Notes: generated by a model not told the origin, from the letters alone. A stretch of DNA of 64,000 bases from Novosphingobium meiothermophilum (GCF_003171715.1 NZ_QGHL01000007.1:902667-966666), one strand, 5' to 3'. Shown: positions 51,063-60,484, counted from the first letter of the stretch. Numbers and translations: made by a program.

Positions 51063-52700
51063 TCAGGCTGACTGCAACTGCGCGATCAGGTCATCGCGCA
51101 GACGGAACTTCTGGATCTTCGATGTCGACATCGGCCATTCGCTGACAACGCGCACATGGCGCGGGATCTTGAAGCTGGCCAGCTTGCCCTTGCAATGCGC
51201 GATCAGTTCGGCCTCGCTCGCTTCTGCACCTTCCGCCAGTTCAACAAAGGCGGCCGGAACCTCGACATAACGGGGATCGGGAATGCCCACGACCTGCGCA
51301 AGCTTCACCGCCGGGTGGGTCTGGAGCATGGCCTCGATCTCGGCAGCGGCCACGTTCTCGCCACCCACCTTCAGCATGTCCTTGGTCCGGCCGTGGAACA
51401 TCACGTTGCCATTGGCGTCAATCGAACCGATATCGCCGGTGTGAAACCAGCCATCGCGCAGGGCCTCTGCGGTCTTTTCCGGCGCGTTGTAATAACCCTT
51501 GAGCATGTTCGGCCCGCGCAGGACAATCTCGCCGCGCTCGCCCGCTGCGCAATCACGCCCGGTTTCCGGATCGACTATGCGCACTTCCCACTCGTCCAGC
51601 GGCACGCCGCAGCGTTCGGTCCGCGTCTCGTAGCTGTCGGACAGGCGGCTCGTCGATACGGTCCCCGCCGCTTCGGTCAGGCCATAGGTGCCCACCTGAA
51701 TGGTGTGCGGCATGGCCGCCTTGACCGCTTCCTTGATCCATTCCGGCTGCACGGCGAAGTTCGAGTTCATCACCCTGAGGCGGGAAAGGTCGGTATCGCG
51801 GAAGGTCGGGTGGTTGATAAGATCCTGCATGATCGTGACGAAGCTGGGATAGGCAATCGTCGCCCCCTCCCTGCCCAGCATCTCCAGTGCGCGACCGGCA
51901 TCGAAATGCGGCACGGTCATGTAGCATCCGCCCAGATCAAGGATCATCACCATCGGCAGGATGCCCGCGATGTGGAAGATCGGCAGCGGCGACCATACCT
52001 TGTCCTCGCTCGTGCATTCATAGCGCACGCCAAGGTTGCGGCTGTTGCCCACCTGCCCGCGATGCGAGATCATCGCGCCCTTGGGGCTTGATGTCGTGCC
52101 CGACGTATAGAGGATCATCGCGATGTCCTGCGGATCAACCGCCGCGATCCGCGCGTCCAGCAAGGCCTCGTCCACCGTGTCGCCTGCCGCCAGCACGGTC
52201 GAGCGCGACAGCATGGCCGGGCTGCGCGCCTCGTCGAGCGAGACGATCGCACGCAGCCTGGGTGCCTGCGTCAGGGCAAGGCCAGCCTCGGCGCTCTGTC
52301 CTGCCAGTTCCGGCAGGGCTGCTTCGACCCGTTCGGCATAATCGAGCGAATCGGTGAGGCGCCCTGCGGTTATCAGCACCACCAGATCGGCATCGCGCGT
52401 GACATAGGCCAGTTCATGCGCCTGATACCGCGCGTTGACCGGCACCGCCACCGCCCCTGCCATGGCAATACCGAAGAACGCCTCGATGAAATCGATGCAC
52501 GTGGGCATGAACAGCCCGACATGCTGGCCCGGCTCGACGCCCAGCGCGATCATGGCCCGTGCCCAGCGGCGCGCTGCCCGGTCAAGTTCGCGGTAGGTCA
52601 GGCGCTGGTCGGGAAAGACGATGGCTTCGCGGTCGGCGAATCGCTGTGCCGAGGCGTGGAGCATTGCGCCGATGGTGCGGATTGGCTGCCGGTTTTCCAT
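51063..52700 (-). CDS. AMP-dependent acyl-CoA synthetase/ligase
   Basis: A 545-residue adenylate-forming ligase with P-loop YTSGTTSSPKGAMISH, YGLTEAAG, HTGDIGSIDANG and KVGGENVAAAEIE, and the C-terminal lysine in TSKIQKFRLRDD. It activates a carboxylic acid as its CoA thioester at pathway entry. AAGGGG precedes the ATG. It is transcribed leftward from the operator near 52.81 kb. Confidence 0.92.
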   Translation of the reverse strand: MENRQPIRTIGAMLHASAQRFADREAIVFPDQRLTYRELDRAARRWARAMIALGVEPGQHVGLFMPTCIDFIEAFFGIAMAGAVAVPVNARYQAHELAYVTRDADLVVLITAGRLTDSLDYAERVEAALPELAGQSAEAGLALTQAPRLRAIVSLDEARSPAMLSRSTVLAAGDTVDEALLDARIAAVDPQDIAMILYTSGTTSSPKGAMISHRGQVGNSRNLGVRYECTSEDKVWSPLPIFHIAGILPMVMILDLGGCYMTVPHFDAGRALEMLGREGATIAYPSFVTIMQDLINHPTFRDTDLSRLRVMNSNFAVQPEWIKEAVKAAMPHTIQVGTYGLTEAAGTVSTSRLSDSYETRTERCGVPLDEWEVRIVDPETGRDCAAGERGEIVLRGPNMLKGYYNAPEKTAEALRDGWFHTGDIGSIDANGNVMFHGRTKDMLKVGGENVAAAEIEAMLQTHPAVKLAQVVGIPDPRYVEVPAAFVELAEGAEASEAELIAHCKGKLASFKIPRHVRVVSEWPMSTSKIQKFRLRDDLIAQLQSA

Positions 52701-52782
52701 TCATCCCCTTGCCCGACGGGCTTTTTCAGGCAACCCTGCTGCTGCATCGCCTGCCGCAACCGGTTCCGTTGTTGTTTCCCGC

Positions 52783-52811
52783 CATCTACAGCACCGCCAT
52801 AAAAAAGACAA
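52783..52811 (-). promoter_or_regulatory. Promoter of the acyl-CoA ligase gene
   Basis: On the minus strand TTGTCT (52811-52806), exactly 17 bp, TAGATG (52788-52783). The -35 overlaps the operator core by four bases, consistent with repression by a bound regulator. Confidence 0.5.
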
Positions 52812-52821
52812 TCATATCTGT
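52808..52821. promoter_or_regulatory. Shared island operator, copy 3 (ligase/TetR2 divergent region)
   Basis: ACAATCATATCTGT lies inside the near-symmetric AAAAAAGACA...TGTCTTTTTT (52801-52827). Both strands fit RCA-N8-TGT. It lies between the divergent acyl-CoA ligase and TetR 2 genes. Confidence 0.65.
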
Positions 52822-52967
52822 CTTTTTTGTGCGCCCCGCCGGCTTGCTTTTGGCCATTATGCAGGCATTCTTGCCGAATTGGCCACCATCGCGCTATGGC
52901 ATGTCCCGGCACCGGCCATGAAACGTCGGCGCCACCGAGCAAACCAGACAGGATCAGGCGAACAAGA

Positions 52968-53666
52968 ATGCCGCTTTCCCGCACCCGGATCGCCCGTCCC
53001 GCGCGGCAGCCGCGCCCCGCCGGCGAGAAAGGCCCGCAATTGCAGGCCGCCAAGGCCGCGCAGACCCGCGCCCGGCTGATCGAGGCGACAATCCGCTGTC
53101 TGGTGAAGTTCGGCTATGCCAATACCACCACACCCAAGGTTGCCGAGGAGGCGGGGCTGTCGCGCGGGGCGATGATGCACCACTTCGAAAACGGCACCGC
53201 GCTTATCAAGGCCGCGATTGCGGAACTTCATGACAAGCGCCTGCGCGCTTTCCGCCGAGCGGCCGACAAGCCCGTGCATGAAGTCACCGATCTTGTCGAA
53301 ACCTACTGGCGCCAGTTGCAGAAGCCCGCCTTCATCGCCTTTCACGAATTGGCCGTTGCCGCCCGCACGGACGCTGATCTTGCCAGCATTCTCAAGCCCT
53401 TGCAGGATGAATTTGCGGAAAAGTTCAATGCGCAGGCCGAACAGCTTTTCCCCGAATGGGCCAGCTCTCCCGAAAACTTCGCCCTCGCGATGACGCTCTC
53501 GCAAACCATCCTCGAAGGTATGGCCATCAGCCTGCAAACCGGCGGAATGGACGCGCAGAAGGTTGAACCGATGCTGCGCCATCTGGAGCAGCAGATAGCA
53601 AACCTGGCACCGCCTGCACCCAACCCTGAGATGCAGGCACAGGCATCCGACCCGCAAGCTGCCTGA
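52968..53666 (+). CDS. TetR-family regulator (2)
   Basis: A 232-residue TetR protein with HTH TPKVAEEAGLSRGAMMHHFE, closely paralogous to TetR 1 over the whole length. A basic N-terminal arm (MPLSRTRIARPARQPRP) precedes the HTH. The frame opens upstream at a TTG inside the operator; ATG 52968 is the first plausible start. It is divergent from the ligase gene and convergent with the ThuA-like gene. Confidence 0.87.
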   Translation: MPLSRTRIARPARQPRPAGEKGPQLQAAKAAQTRARLIEATIRCLVKFGYANTTTPKVAEEAGLSRGAMMHHFENGTALIKAAIAELHDKRLRAFRRAADKPVHEVTDLVETYWRQLQKPAFIAFHELAVAARTDADLASILKPLQDEFAEKFNAQAEQLFPEWASSPENFALAMTLSQTILEGMAISLQTGGMDAQKVEPMLRHLEQQIANLAPPAPNPEMQAQASDPQAA

Positions 53667-53673
53667 GGCCCCG

Positions 53674-54402
53674 TCAGGCGAGCCGCAAGCCCCAGCGGAT
53701 CCCCCGGCGCAGCAGTTCGTAGAACACCGGGTAATTCCATGCGCAGCGTTGCGGATGGGGCCAGAAGGGCGCGACCGGCTGAAGATCATAATGCCCCCGG
53801 CAATGGCCCAGCGTGAGATAGAGGACCGCCCCTTCCCCTACCTTGCGTTCATAAAGCACCGGCACTTCGTGCTCGTTCCATTCGCTGTCGCGAAACTCCG
53901 GGCATGATCCGGCAAAGCTGGTGTGGAGCAGCACCGCAAGGTCTGCCCGCCGCCGGACGAGATAAAGTTCGTCCTCCACGCGGAAGGCGCGCAGTCCTTC
54001 AGTCATGGCATGGTCACTGCGCGTTACTTCCACCTTGAATGGCGCGATCGGCGGATGCCCGGCAAACTGCGAACCAAGCAGATCCATGAAGTGCGGGGCC
54101 TCGTCGGGCGTTTCGCACACGCCATCGTCGGCAAACCTGAGCAGCGCATTGGTGCCGTGCAGCGCAAACCACCGCCCTCCGCGCACCAGAAAGTCTTCCA
54201 GCATTCCGGTCTGCGCCGGATCGGGTATGACATCGCAGGTATAGGTCAGCAGCAGGTCCGCTGCCGCAATCGCCGTGCTGTCGGCATAGTCGGTCGAAAC
54301 GGTCGTGCGGATCCGGGCATTCTCGGCCAGAAGCTTGAGCAGTTCCAGTCTGGCGAAATCGATGTCATGATACTTGCCCGAAGCCACCAGATGCACGCGC
54401 AT
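53674..54402 (-). CDS. ThuA-like domain protein
   Basis: A 242-residue protein of the ThuA/type-1 glutamine-amidotransferase-like fold: YTCDVIPDPAQTGMLEDFLV, GGRWFALHGTNALLR, TEGLRAF and VLYLTLGHCRGHYD match the family found in trehalose utilisation and many unrelated catabolic loci. ATG 54402 follows GGAGGAA. It may act on a cyclic or sugar-like intermediate; the function is unknown. Confidence 0.85.
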   Translation of the reverse strand: MRVHLVASGKYHDIDFARLELLKLLAENARIRTTVSTDYADSTAIAAADLLLTYTCDVIPDPAQTGMLEDFLVRGGRWFALHGTNALLRFADDGVCETPDEAPHFMDLLGSQFAGHPPIAPFKVEVTRSDHAMTEGLRAFRVEDELYLVRRRADLAVLLHTSFAGSCPEFRDSEWNEHEVPVLYERKVGEGAVLYLTLGHCRGHYDLQPVAPFWPHPQRCAWNYPVFYELLRRGIRWGLRLA

Positions 54403-54457
54403 GTCCTGTTCCTCCCCCGCCGTCGGACGCCGTGGCGCCACCCGGCACGATAAAAAT

Positions 54458-54471
54458 ACAATCAAACCTGT
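54458..54471. promoter_or_regulatory. Shared island operator, copy 4 (ThuA/SDR divergent region)
   Basis: ACAATCAAACCTGT has an A-rich stretch (TAAAAAT) to its left and TTGTCTTTTTT to its right. It ends directly against the TTGTCT -35 hexamer of the rightward SDR promoter. Confidence 0.6.
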
Positions 54472-54500
54472 TTGTCTTTTTTATTGCACCGCGCTAATCT
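54472..54500 (+). promoter_or_regulatory. Promoter of the SDR pair
   Basis: TTGTCT (54472-54477), exactly 17 bp, TAATCT (54495-54500), about 60 bp before the SDR start. The same -35 hexamer is used at the ligase promoter. Confidence 0.55.
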
Positions 54501-54558
54501 GTCCGGCAACGGATTTCGACGGATCAAGCCAACCGATCGAACCGCAAGGGGAGAGCTT

Positions 54559-55479
54559 TTGAACGCGCCGAACATGAACCAGCCGCGGGTCTTCCGTCCT
54601 GAACCGGGTGATCCCGGCCGCCCGCGTCGCGGGCTGGACGATGAGACGCTCGCCCAGCAGACGAGCGTCTTCCGCGAAGACCTGCTTGAAGGGCACACCA
54701 TCCTGATTTCAGGCGCGGGCAGCGGCATGGGCAAGGCTGCGGCATTTCTTGCCGCGCGTCTTGGCGCAAATGTCGCGATCTGCGGGCGCGACAGCGCCAA
54801 GCTGGATGGCACGGCCAGCCTGATCCGCGAACATACCGGCCGCGAGGTGTTCTGCCAGTCCACCAACATCCGCGATGCCGATGCGGTGGAAAACCTCATC
54901 GGCCGGGTGCACGAACACTTCGGCGGGCTGGACACGCTGGTCAACAATGCCGGCGGCCAGTTTCCGCAAGATGCCATCGACTTTACCCGCAAGGGCTGGC
55001 TCGCGGTCATTGACACGAACCTCAACGGCACCTGGTGGATGATGCAGGAAGCTGCCCGGCGCTGGCGCGCCGATGGCAAGCCGGGGCACATCATCAACAT
55101 CGTCGCCAATGTCGAACGCGGTATGCCGCAGGCGGCGCACACCTGCGCCGCGCGCGCAGGCGTGATCTACCTGTCCAAGACGGTCGCCACCGAATGGGCG
55201 CCGTTCGGCATCCGCGTGAACTGCATCGGCCCCGGCGTGATCGAGACGGAAGGCTTCCGCATGTATCCCGAAGAGGCGCTTGCCCGCTTCCACAAGGCCA
55301 ACCCCATGAAAATGCGCGGCAATGCCTGGGACGTGGCCGAGGCCATTGCCTATCTGGCCTCGCCCGCTGCGCGTTTCATCAACGGCGATCTCATGATTAT
55401 CGACGGCGGACAGGCCCAGTGGGGTGTGGTCTGGCCAGCCGGAATGCCCGATTACTTCGCGGAAGACGGCGCGGCCTGA
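54559..55479 (+). CDS. SDR of the 2,4-dienoyl-CoA/trans-2-enoyl-CoA reductase type
   Basis: A 306-residue SDR with glycine loop SGAGSGMGKAAAFLAARLG and NNAGG. The usual YxxxK is missing: the region reads AAHTCAARAGVIYLSKTVA, like peroxisomal enoyl-CoA reductases and dienoyl-CoA reductases, which lack the canonical Tyr. The start is uncertain: TTG 54559 has a good GGGGAGAG site, and ATG 54574 is the alternative. It suggests that unsaturated CoA esters are intermediates of the pathway. Confidence 0.87.
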   Translation: MNAPNMNQPRVFRPEPGDPGRPRRGLDDETLAQQTSVFREDLLEGHTILISGAGSGMGKAAAFLAARLGANVAICGRDSAKLDGTASLIREHTGREVFCQSTNIRDADAVENLIGRVHEHFGGLDTLVNNAGGQFPQDAIDFTRKGWLAVIDTNLNGTWWMMQEAARRWRADGKPGHIINIVANVERGMPQAAHTCAARAGVIYLSKTVATEWAPFGIRVNCIGPGVIETEGFRMYPEEALARFHKANPMKMRGNAWDVAEAIAYLASPAARFINGDLMIIDGGQAQWGVVWPAGMPDYFAEDGAA

Positions 55480-55535
55480 CCGGCCCTTACCCGCACCGCG
55501 CAAGCATGACGACAACACATGGGACAGGAGAACAT

Positions 55536-56294
55536 ATGGGCCGGGTAGCAGGCAAGGTCGCTCTGGTGACGGGTGGCGGATCGGGGCTTGGCGCCGCTGA
55601 TTGCGCAGCGCTTGCGCGCGAAGGCGCCACGGTGGTCGTCACCGACATCAACCTTGCCGCGGCGCAGACCGTGGCCGACACCATCGGTGGCGGCGCCATC
55701 GCGCTGGCGCACGATGTATCGAGCGAGGAACAGTGGCTGGCAGTCATAGGCGAAGTCGAACAGCGCTTCGGCCGCCTCGATGTGCTGGTCAACAATGCCG
55801 GGGTCGTGCTCAGCGCCGATGTCGAGGAGACATCGCTCGACAAGTTCCGCTGGGTCAACTCGATCATGATCGATGGCGTCTTCCTCGGCATGAAGTATGC
55901 CATACCCCTGATGAACAAGGGCGATGGCGGGTCCATCATCAACATGTCCTCGGTGGGAGCGCTGCTGGGCTATCCGATCTTCTTCGCCTATTCGGCCGCA
56001 AAGGGCGCAGTGCGTTCGATGACCAAGTCGGTCGCCGTCATGGCGCAGGTCAAGGGCTACAAGATCCGCTGCAATTCGGTTCACCCCGGCGCGATCGAGA
56101 CGCCCATGGTGCAGGAAGCAGAGGGCCGCATCGGGCAAGCCAAGGAGATTCCCGCTGGCGTCCTGCCCTATGGAACGCCGGGCCACCCCGATGATGTGGC
56201 CGCGCTCGTCGTGTTCCTCGCCTCGGATGAATCGCGCTTCATCACCGGCGCCGAACTGGTCATCGACAACGGCGTCACCATCCGTCCGTTCTGA
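55536..56294 (+). CDS. Short-chain dehydrogenase/reductase
   Basis: A 252-residue classical SDR: TGGGSGLGAADCAALAREG, NNAGV, SSVGALLGYPIFFAYSAAKG (Ser, Tyr, Lys) and HPGAIETPM. It resembles cyclic-alcohol and hydroxysteroid dehydrogenases of this family. ATG 55536 follows AGGAG. It lies 56 bp after the enoyl-reductase-like gene in the same unit. Confidence 0.9.
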   Translation: MGRVAGKVALVTGGGSGLGAADCAALAREGATVVVTDINLAAAQTVADTIGGGAIALAHDVSSEEQWLAVIGEVEQRFGRLDVLVNNAGVVLSADVEETSLDKFRWVNSIMIDGVFLGMKYAIPLMNKGDGGSIINMSSVGALLGYPIFFAYSAAKGAVRSMTKSVAVMAQVKGYKIRCNSVHPGAIETPMVQEAEGRIGQAKEIPAGVLPYGTPGHPDDVAALVVFLASDESRFITGAELVIDNGVTIRPF

Positions 56295-56326
56295 ACGGAC
56301 ACCTATCCGGGCCAACCGGGTCGCAA

Positions 56327-56365
56327 GGAAAGGGGGCGGTGCCAATCCGGCGCCACCCCCTTTCC
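56327..56365. terminator. Bidirectional terminator hairpin
   Basis: GGAAAGGGGG (56327-56336) pairs with CCCCCTTTCC (56356-56365), with extra pairing inside the loop. It separates the convergent SDR and Rieske-3 genes. Confidence 0.6.
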
Positions 56366-56387
56366 CGTATCCCGCGAATTGATGCGT

Positions 56388-57737
56388 TCAGTCTGCCGCC
56401 ATCATCCGGTCGAGTTCGGCATGGAAGTGGCGCAAACGGCCCTCCTGCTCGCCCCACAGCGGCCCCTTGAAGCCGCGCGAATGGGCACCCTTCTGCACGA
56501 CCGGCAGCAGGTCGCTGTCCTGATCGAGCACTTCGCCAAGGCAGGGCGGCTCGCCCAGTTTGGTGTGAACGATTTCGGGGCGCGTCCTGCCCGAAAGGTC
56601 CACGTCCTCGGCCAACCCCATCCAAGCCGGCGCCGAATAGCCCGGCGCATCGACATGGCGGTAGAGGATGCAGGTGTCGTAGGTGAACTGGTTCGGATCA
56701 GTGGGATGGGGAATGAACCGGTGCAGGAACACTGCTTCGGGATGGCAACCGATCTGCACGTTGGGGAAGATCGAATAGACCACCGAGTCCGAAAGCTGGC
56801 TGTCGCTGAAGCGCTCATAGCGCAGCCCAAGCTGTTCCGAGCGGCGGCGTTTGGCCTGCTGCACGGCCGCGCGAGTCTCGCGCGCGGTGCCGGTGAAGGT
56901 CGATGGGTCAATACCGGCGTCGCGCAGCATCATCTGGATACCGGGATTGACCGATTCTTGATCGGCAAAGCGCGGCGAAGGCTGGGCGAAGGGCACGAAC
57001 TGGCGGCTCAGCCCGCCCGGCCAGAGATCGATCTGGGTGCGATCATCCATCAGGCACTGCGTCTGCGGATGGACCGCGTGCAGGTGATAGATTTCGGCAA
57101 AGGCATCAACCCCGCCCTTCCAGTTCGCGCCCCAGTCGGAACGGCGATGCTGGACCACATACATCTGGTCGATCTCGTAAAGCTCAAGCTGCGGCAGGAT
57201 CGGGCCAAGGAACTCGCGCAGCGGCTTTATGCCGGGGTCCATCGAGATGAACACGAGGCCCGCAGCCACTTCGCAGCGCACCGATGAAAGATCGGTCCCG
57301 TGGCACAGCACTTCGGGCCGGAAGGTTTCCGCGTCCGTCACGGAAATGTTACGGCCATCAAGCCCGAACTTCCAGCTATGGAACGGGCAGGTGAACTGGT
57401 CGAGCGAACCGAAATCGCCAAAGACAAGCTGGCTGCCGCGATGCGGGCAGACGTTGTAGTGGGCATGCACCGCATCGCCTTCACCGCGCACGACGATGAA
57501 GCTTTCCGGCCCGATATCGAACTTCATGAAATCGCCGGTTTCGGGAATGTCCGAAAGCGGCCCGGCCAGAAGCCAGCTTCGTGCGAAGACCTTTTCCCAT
57601 TCCTCGCGCGCGAAGGCAGGGTCGGTATAGCGCTCCGGCCCCGGACGGGCCGTGCCATTGTCGATGCGGGGGGCGCGATCGTTGAATGGATGATGGGCGC
57701 CCGTGTGGATGTCCCACAGATCGAAATCGGTCTTCAT
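56388..57737 (-). CDS. Rieske [2Fe-2S] oxygenase, alpha subunit (3)
   Basis: A 449-residue oxygenase with CPHRG (Cys97, His99), CPFHSWKF (Cys117, His120) and the iron segment NWKGGVDAFAEIYHLHAVHP. It is a distant paralog of Rieske 2. ATG 57737 follows GGGAG; a TTG two codons earlier is also in frame. It lies 80 bp downstream of the TonB receptor on the same strand and has no obvious promoter or operator of its own, so it is probably cotranscribed with it. Confidence 0.92.
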   Translation of the reverse strand: MKTDFDLWDIHTGAHHPFNDRAPRIDNGTARPGPERYTDPAFAREEWEKVFARSWLLAGPLSDIPETGDFMKFDIGPESFIVVRGEGDAVHAHYNVCPHRGSQLVFGDFGSLDQFTCPFHSWKFGLDGRNISVTDAETFRPEVLCHGTDLSSVRCEVAAGLVFISMDPGIKPLREFLGPILPQLELYEIDQMYVVQHRRSDWGANWKGGVDAFAEIYHLHAVHPQTQCLMDDRTQIDLWPGGLSRQFVPFAQPSPRFADQESVNPGIQMMLRDAGIDPSTFTGTARETRAAVQQAKRRRSEQLGLRYERFSDSQLSDSVVYSIFPNVQIGCHPEAVFLHRFIPHPTDPNQFTYDTCILYRHVDAPGYSAPAWMGLAEDVDLSGRTRPEIVHTKLGEPPCLGEVLDQDSDLLPVVQKGAHSRGFKGPLWGEQEGRLRHFHAELDRMMAAD

Positions 57738-57817
57738 CTTCAACTCCCGTTGTCATGAACGGCCGCACCCACCGATGCGGCCGTCATGGTATTGCAGTCA
57801 TCCCTCCCGGCGGAACC

Positions 57818-60322
57818 TCAGGGACCGCGGAACTTCACGCCCACTTCCGCACCGAAGTAGCGCGGCGCGCCGAAGTTCGAGTTGAGCCACAGCCCGGCCA
57901 CGTTCTGCGAGGCGATGCGGTAGCGCTCGTCCGTCAGGTTGCGGCCCAGCACGCGGAAGTAATACTCATCGTCCGCCTGCGCGATGGTGAGCGAAGCGTT
58001 CACGAGCGTGCGGGCATTCAGGAACGTGTTGCCCAGCGGATCGTCGATTGCCTGCGTGTTGAGGTTACGGCTGGTATAGGCCGCCGAGGCATTGGCCACG
58101 AACTTGAAGTTCGAGGTGATCGGCGTCTCATAGGTGCCATCGATCGTCCACTGCCACTTGGGTGCACGGTCAAGCGGTGCAGTTGCCAGATCATAACCGG
58201 CCGTGGGCGCGGTATAGCTGTCATAGGCCGCGTCCTGATAGCCAAGCACGCCGCGCAGCGAGAAGCCCTTGAACAGGCGCGCGGTTGCTTCCGCCTCGAT
58301 GCCCTTCACGGTCGCGCTTGCCGCGTTGACGAAGATCGTCACCTGGTTGGGCTGACCGTTCACCACCAGCGGCACGTTGAGCTGCTTCTGGAGATCCTTG
58401 TACTTCACGTAGAAGCCGGTCAGGTTGAAGCGCAGACGCCGGTCGAACAGTTCGGTCTTCACACCGGCTTCATAGCTGTCGGCCGTTTCCGGGCGGGTTG
58501 CGCGCGCTGCGGTGCGGAAGGCGTTGAGGTCAGCGCCAAAGGCAGCAAAACCGCCGATCTGGTCGTTGAAGCCGCCGCTCTTGAAGCCGCGCGAATAGGT
58601 CGCGTAGGCGAAGATGTCGGGCGTGGCCTGCCAGCCAAGGCTGGCGCGCCATGTGGCGCGGCGGGCGCTGTCATCCACGCGGACCACCCCGGCCGGATAT
58701 TTGAACACGCTCGCATCAAGCGCTTCGTTGATCTGGATCGAAGGGTCGAACCCGCCACCAAGCTGCGGAATGAACACCTGCTGGCGTCCATACCACTCCT
58801 TGTCTTCCCAAGTGTAGCGCACACCGGCGGTGAAGGTCACTTCCGGAGTGATCTTGTAGGTGCCTTCGGCAAAGGCCGCGCGCGAGCGCGACTTCTGCGC
58901 GTTGCACAGGATGTAGGGCGTATCGTTCCAGTTGCCGAAGGGCAGCGGACCGGATGTCAGATCGAGGAAGCCAAGGATCTGCGCCACGCAGAAATCGATG
59001 GTCTCGCGCTGGTAGAAGCCGCCCAGCACCATATCAAAGGGACCGCCGAAATCGGTGGCAAAGCGCAGTTCCTGCTGGAAGGTTTTGCGGTTGTCGTCGC
59101 GCGTCGCATCGAAGAACGACAGCGGCTGGCCATCGGCGGCAATCGGCGCGGCACCCGCATAGGAGTTGGGAATGCGCGATTCCTGACGGCGCCAGCCCGT
59201 GACCGAAGTCAGCGTGCCGAAATCAAAATCGATGTCGCCGTTGAGATAAAACCCGTCAACCGAGATGCGCTGTCCGTCGCGCATCTTGATAAGGCCGTCC
59301 TGACGATAGGTGATCGCGGCATTGTCGAGCGGATCGCTGCTTGCCGGGTTGCGCCGCACGGTGCCGAGAAGATCGGTCAGGAAGGGATTGGTGCCGGTAT
59401 ACTGATCGTTCTCGTTGACCGAAGGCACGGTGTCCGAACGGTCGCGCAGCCACTCGTATTGCGCCAGAAGGCGGACCCGGTCGCTCGGCTCCCACAGCAA
59501 CTTGGCGCGGAAGTTCAACACATCCTTGCCGCCGGCACGCGCACCATCAAGGCAGCCCGAACGGCCGTTGAACTTGTTCGGCACAAAGCCCGTTACCGGA
59601 CCATAGCAGGCGCCATTGCGGTAATAGCCGTCGCTCTTTTCCGCGCCGCCCACGAAGCGGAAGGCAAGGGTGTCGCCGATCGGAACGTTGAGCGCGGTCT
59701 GGAAGCGCTTGGTCTCGAAGCTGCCGTATTCCGCGCGGGCATCAACACCCACAACGCCGAGTTCGGGCCGCTTGGTGCGCACGGTAACGGCGCCGCCCGT
59801 GGTATTCTTGCCGAACAGGGTGCCCTGCGGACCGCGCAGCACTTCGACCTGCGCCACGTCGAACACATCAAGAAGCTGCGTCTGGACCGAGGACACCACG
59901 AAGTCATCGACCAGCACCGCCACCGGCGGCTCGAAATAAACGATGATCGAGGTCTGGCCGACGCCGCGCATGGCGAACGAGGCGGCGTTGAAGTTGGTGA
60001 TCGTGTTGGCCGAGAAGTTCGGCACGAAGGCGGAAAGATCGCCCAGATCGCGCGGGCTGACCTGACGGATAAGCTGGCTGTCAACGGCCGAAACGGCAAC
60101 CGGCGTCGATTGCAGGTTCGAATCGCGGCGCAGCGCGGTAACGACGATTTCGCTCAGTCGGTCCGAATTGTCGGTGGTTTCGGTTGCCTGCTCCCCGGCC
60201 TGCGGCTCGCCTGCTTCCGCGGCGGTGCTGGCGTATGCCGGAGCAGACAGAATTGATGGGGCCAACGCCGATGCGACAAGGGCACAAGCAGCGGTGGACC
60301 GCCGCAGATAACTGCTGATCAT
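57818..60322 (-). CDS. TonB-dependent outer membrane receptor
   Basis: An 834-residue receptor. A signal peptide (ACALVASALAPSILSAPAYA) is followed by a short acidic stretch, a TonB-box-like SEIVVTALRR, a plug domain with VEVLRGPQGTLFGKNTTGGA, and a beta-barrel ending in Phe-Arg-Gly-Pro rather than the more usual terminal aromatic. It is of the large sphingomonad type used to import hydrophobic or polymeric carbon sources. ATG 60322 has GAGGAGAG. It probably takes up the substrate of this island. Confidence 0.93.
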   Translation of the reverse strand: MISSYLRRSTAACALVASALAPSILSAPAYASTAAEAGEPQAGEQATETTDNSDRLSEIVVTALRRDSNLQSTPVAVSAVDSQLIRQVSPRDLGDLSAFVPNFSANTITNFNAASFAMRGVGQTSIIVYFEPPVAVLVDDFVVSSVQTQLLDVFDVAQVEVLRGPQGTLFGKNTTGGAVTVRTKRPELGVVGVDARAEYGSFETKRFQTALNVPIGDTLAFRFVGGAEKSDGYYRNGACYGPVTGFVPNKFNGRSGCLDGARAGGKDVLNFRAKLLWEPSDRVRLLAQYEWLRDRSDTVPSVNENDQYTGTNPFLTDLLGTVRRNPASSDPLDNAAITYRQDGLIKMRDGQRISVDGFYLNGDIDFDFGTLTSVTGWRRQESRIPNSYAGAAPIAADGQPLSFFDATRDDNRKTFQQELRFATDFGGPFDMVLGGFYQRETIDFCVAQILGFLDLTSGPLPFGNWNDTPYILCNAQKSRSRAAFAEGTYKITPEVTFTAGVRYTWEDKEWYGRQQVFIPQLGGGFDPSIQINEALDASVFKYPAGVVRVDDSARRATWRASLGWQATPDIFAYATYSRGFKSGGFNDQIGGFAAFGADLNAFRTAARATRPETADSYEAGVKTELFDRRLRFNLTGFYVKYKDLQKQLNVPLVVNGQPNQVTIFVNAASATVKGIEAEATARLFKGFSLRGVLGYQDAAYDSYTAPTAGYDLATAPLDRAPKWQWTIDGTYETPITSNFKFVANASAAYTSRNLNTQAIDDPLGNTFLNARTLVNASLTIAQADDEYYFRVLGRNLTDERYRIASQNVAGLWLNSNFGAPRYFGAEVGVKFRGP

Positions 60323-60363
60323 CTGTCTCTCCTCACTCCCCGCCATCCTTGCGGGTTGCGTGC

Positions 60364-60391
60364 AGATTAGCCGCGCGCAGATATTTTGCAA
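60364..60391 (-). promoter_or_regulatory. Promoter of the TonB receptor gene
   Basis: On the minus strand TTGCAA (60391-60386), 16 bp, TAATCT (60369-60364). The operator core begins on the next base upstream (60392), as at the 54.47-kb promoter. Confidence 0.5.
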
Positions 60392-60405
60392 GCAGACATG
60401 TATGT
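60392..60405. promoter_or_regulatory. Shared island operator, copy 5 (TonB side)
   Basis: GCAGACATGTATGT, followed by a T tract; this copy is closest to a perfect palindrome (core ACATGT). It abuts the -35 of the tonB-receptor promoter. Confidence 0.65.
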
Positions 60406-60484
60406 TTTTTTCGTCGACGCGGACGAACCGCACGCGCACACCGCGCCGCGCGCCGCGCGGATGCGTGAAATTGCAGCTTCCCAT

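Noticed and set aside
57686..60256. 856-codon plus-strand open frame opposite the TonB receptor
   Set aside because: It has no domain, signal or ribosome site; the receptor on the minus strand shows clear plug, TonB-box and signal features.
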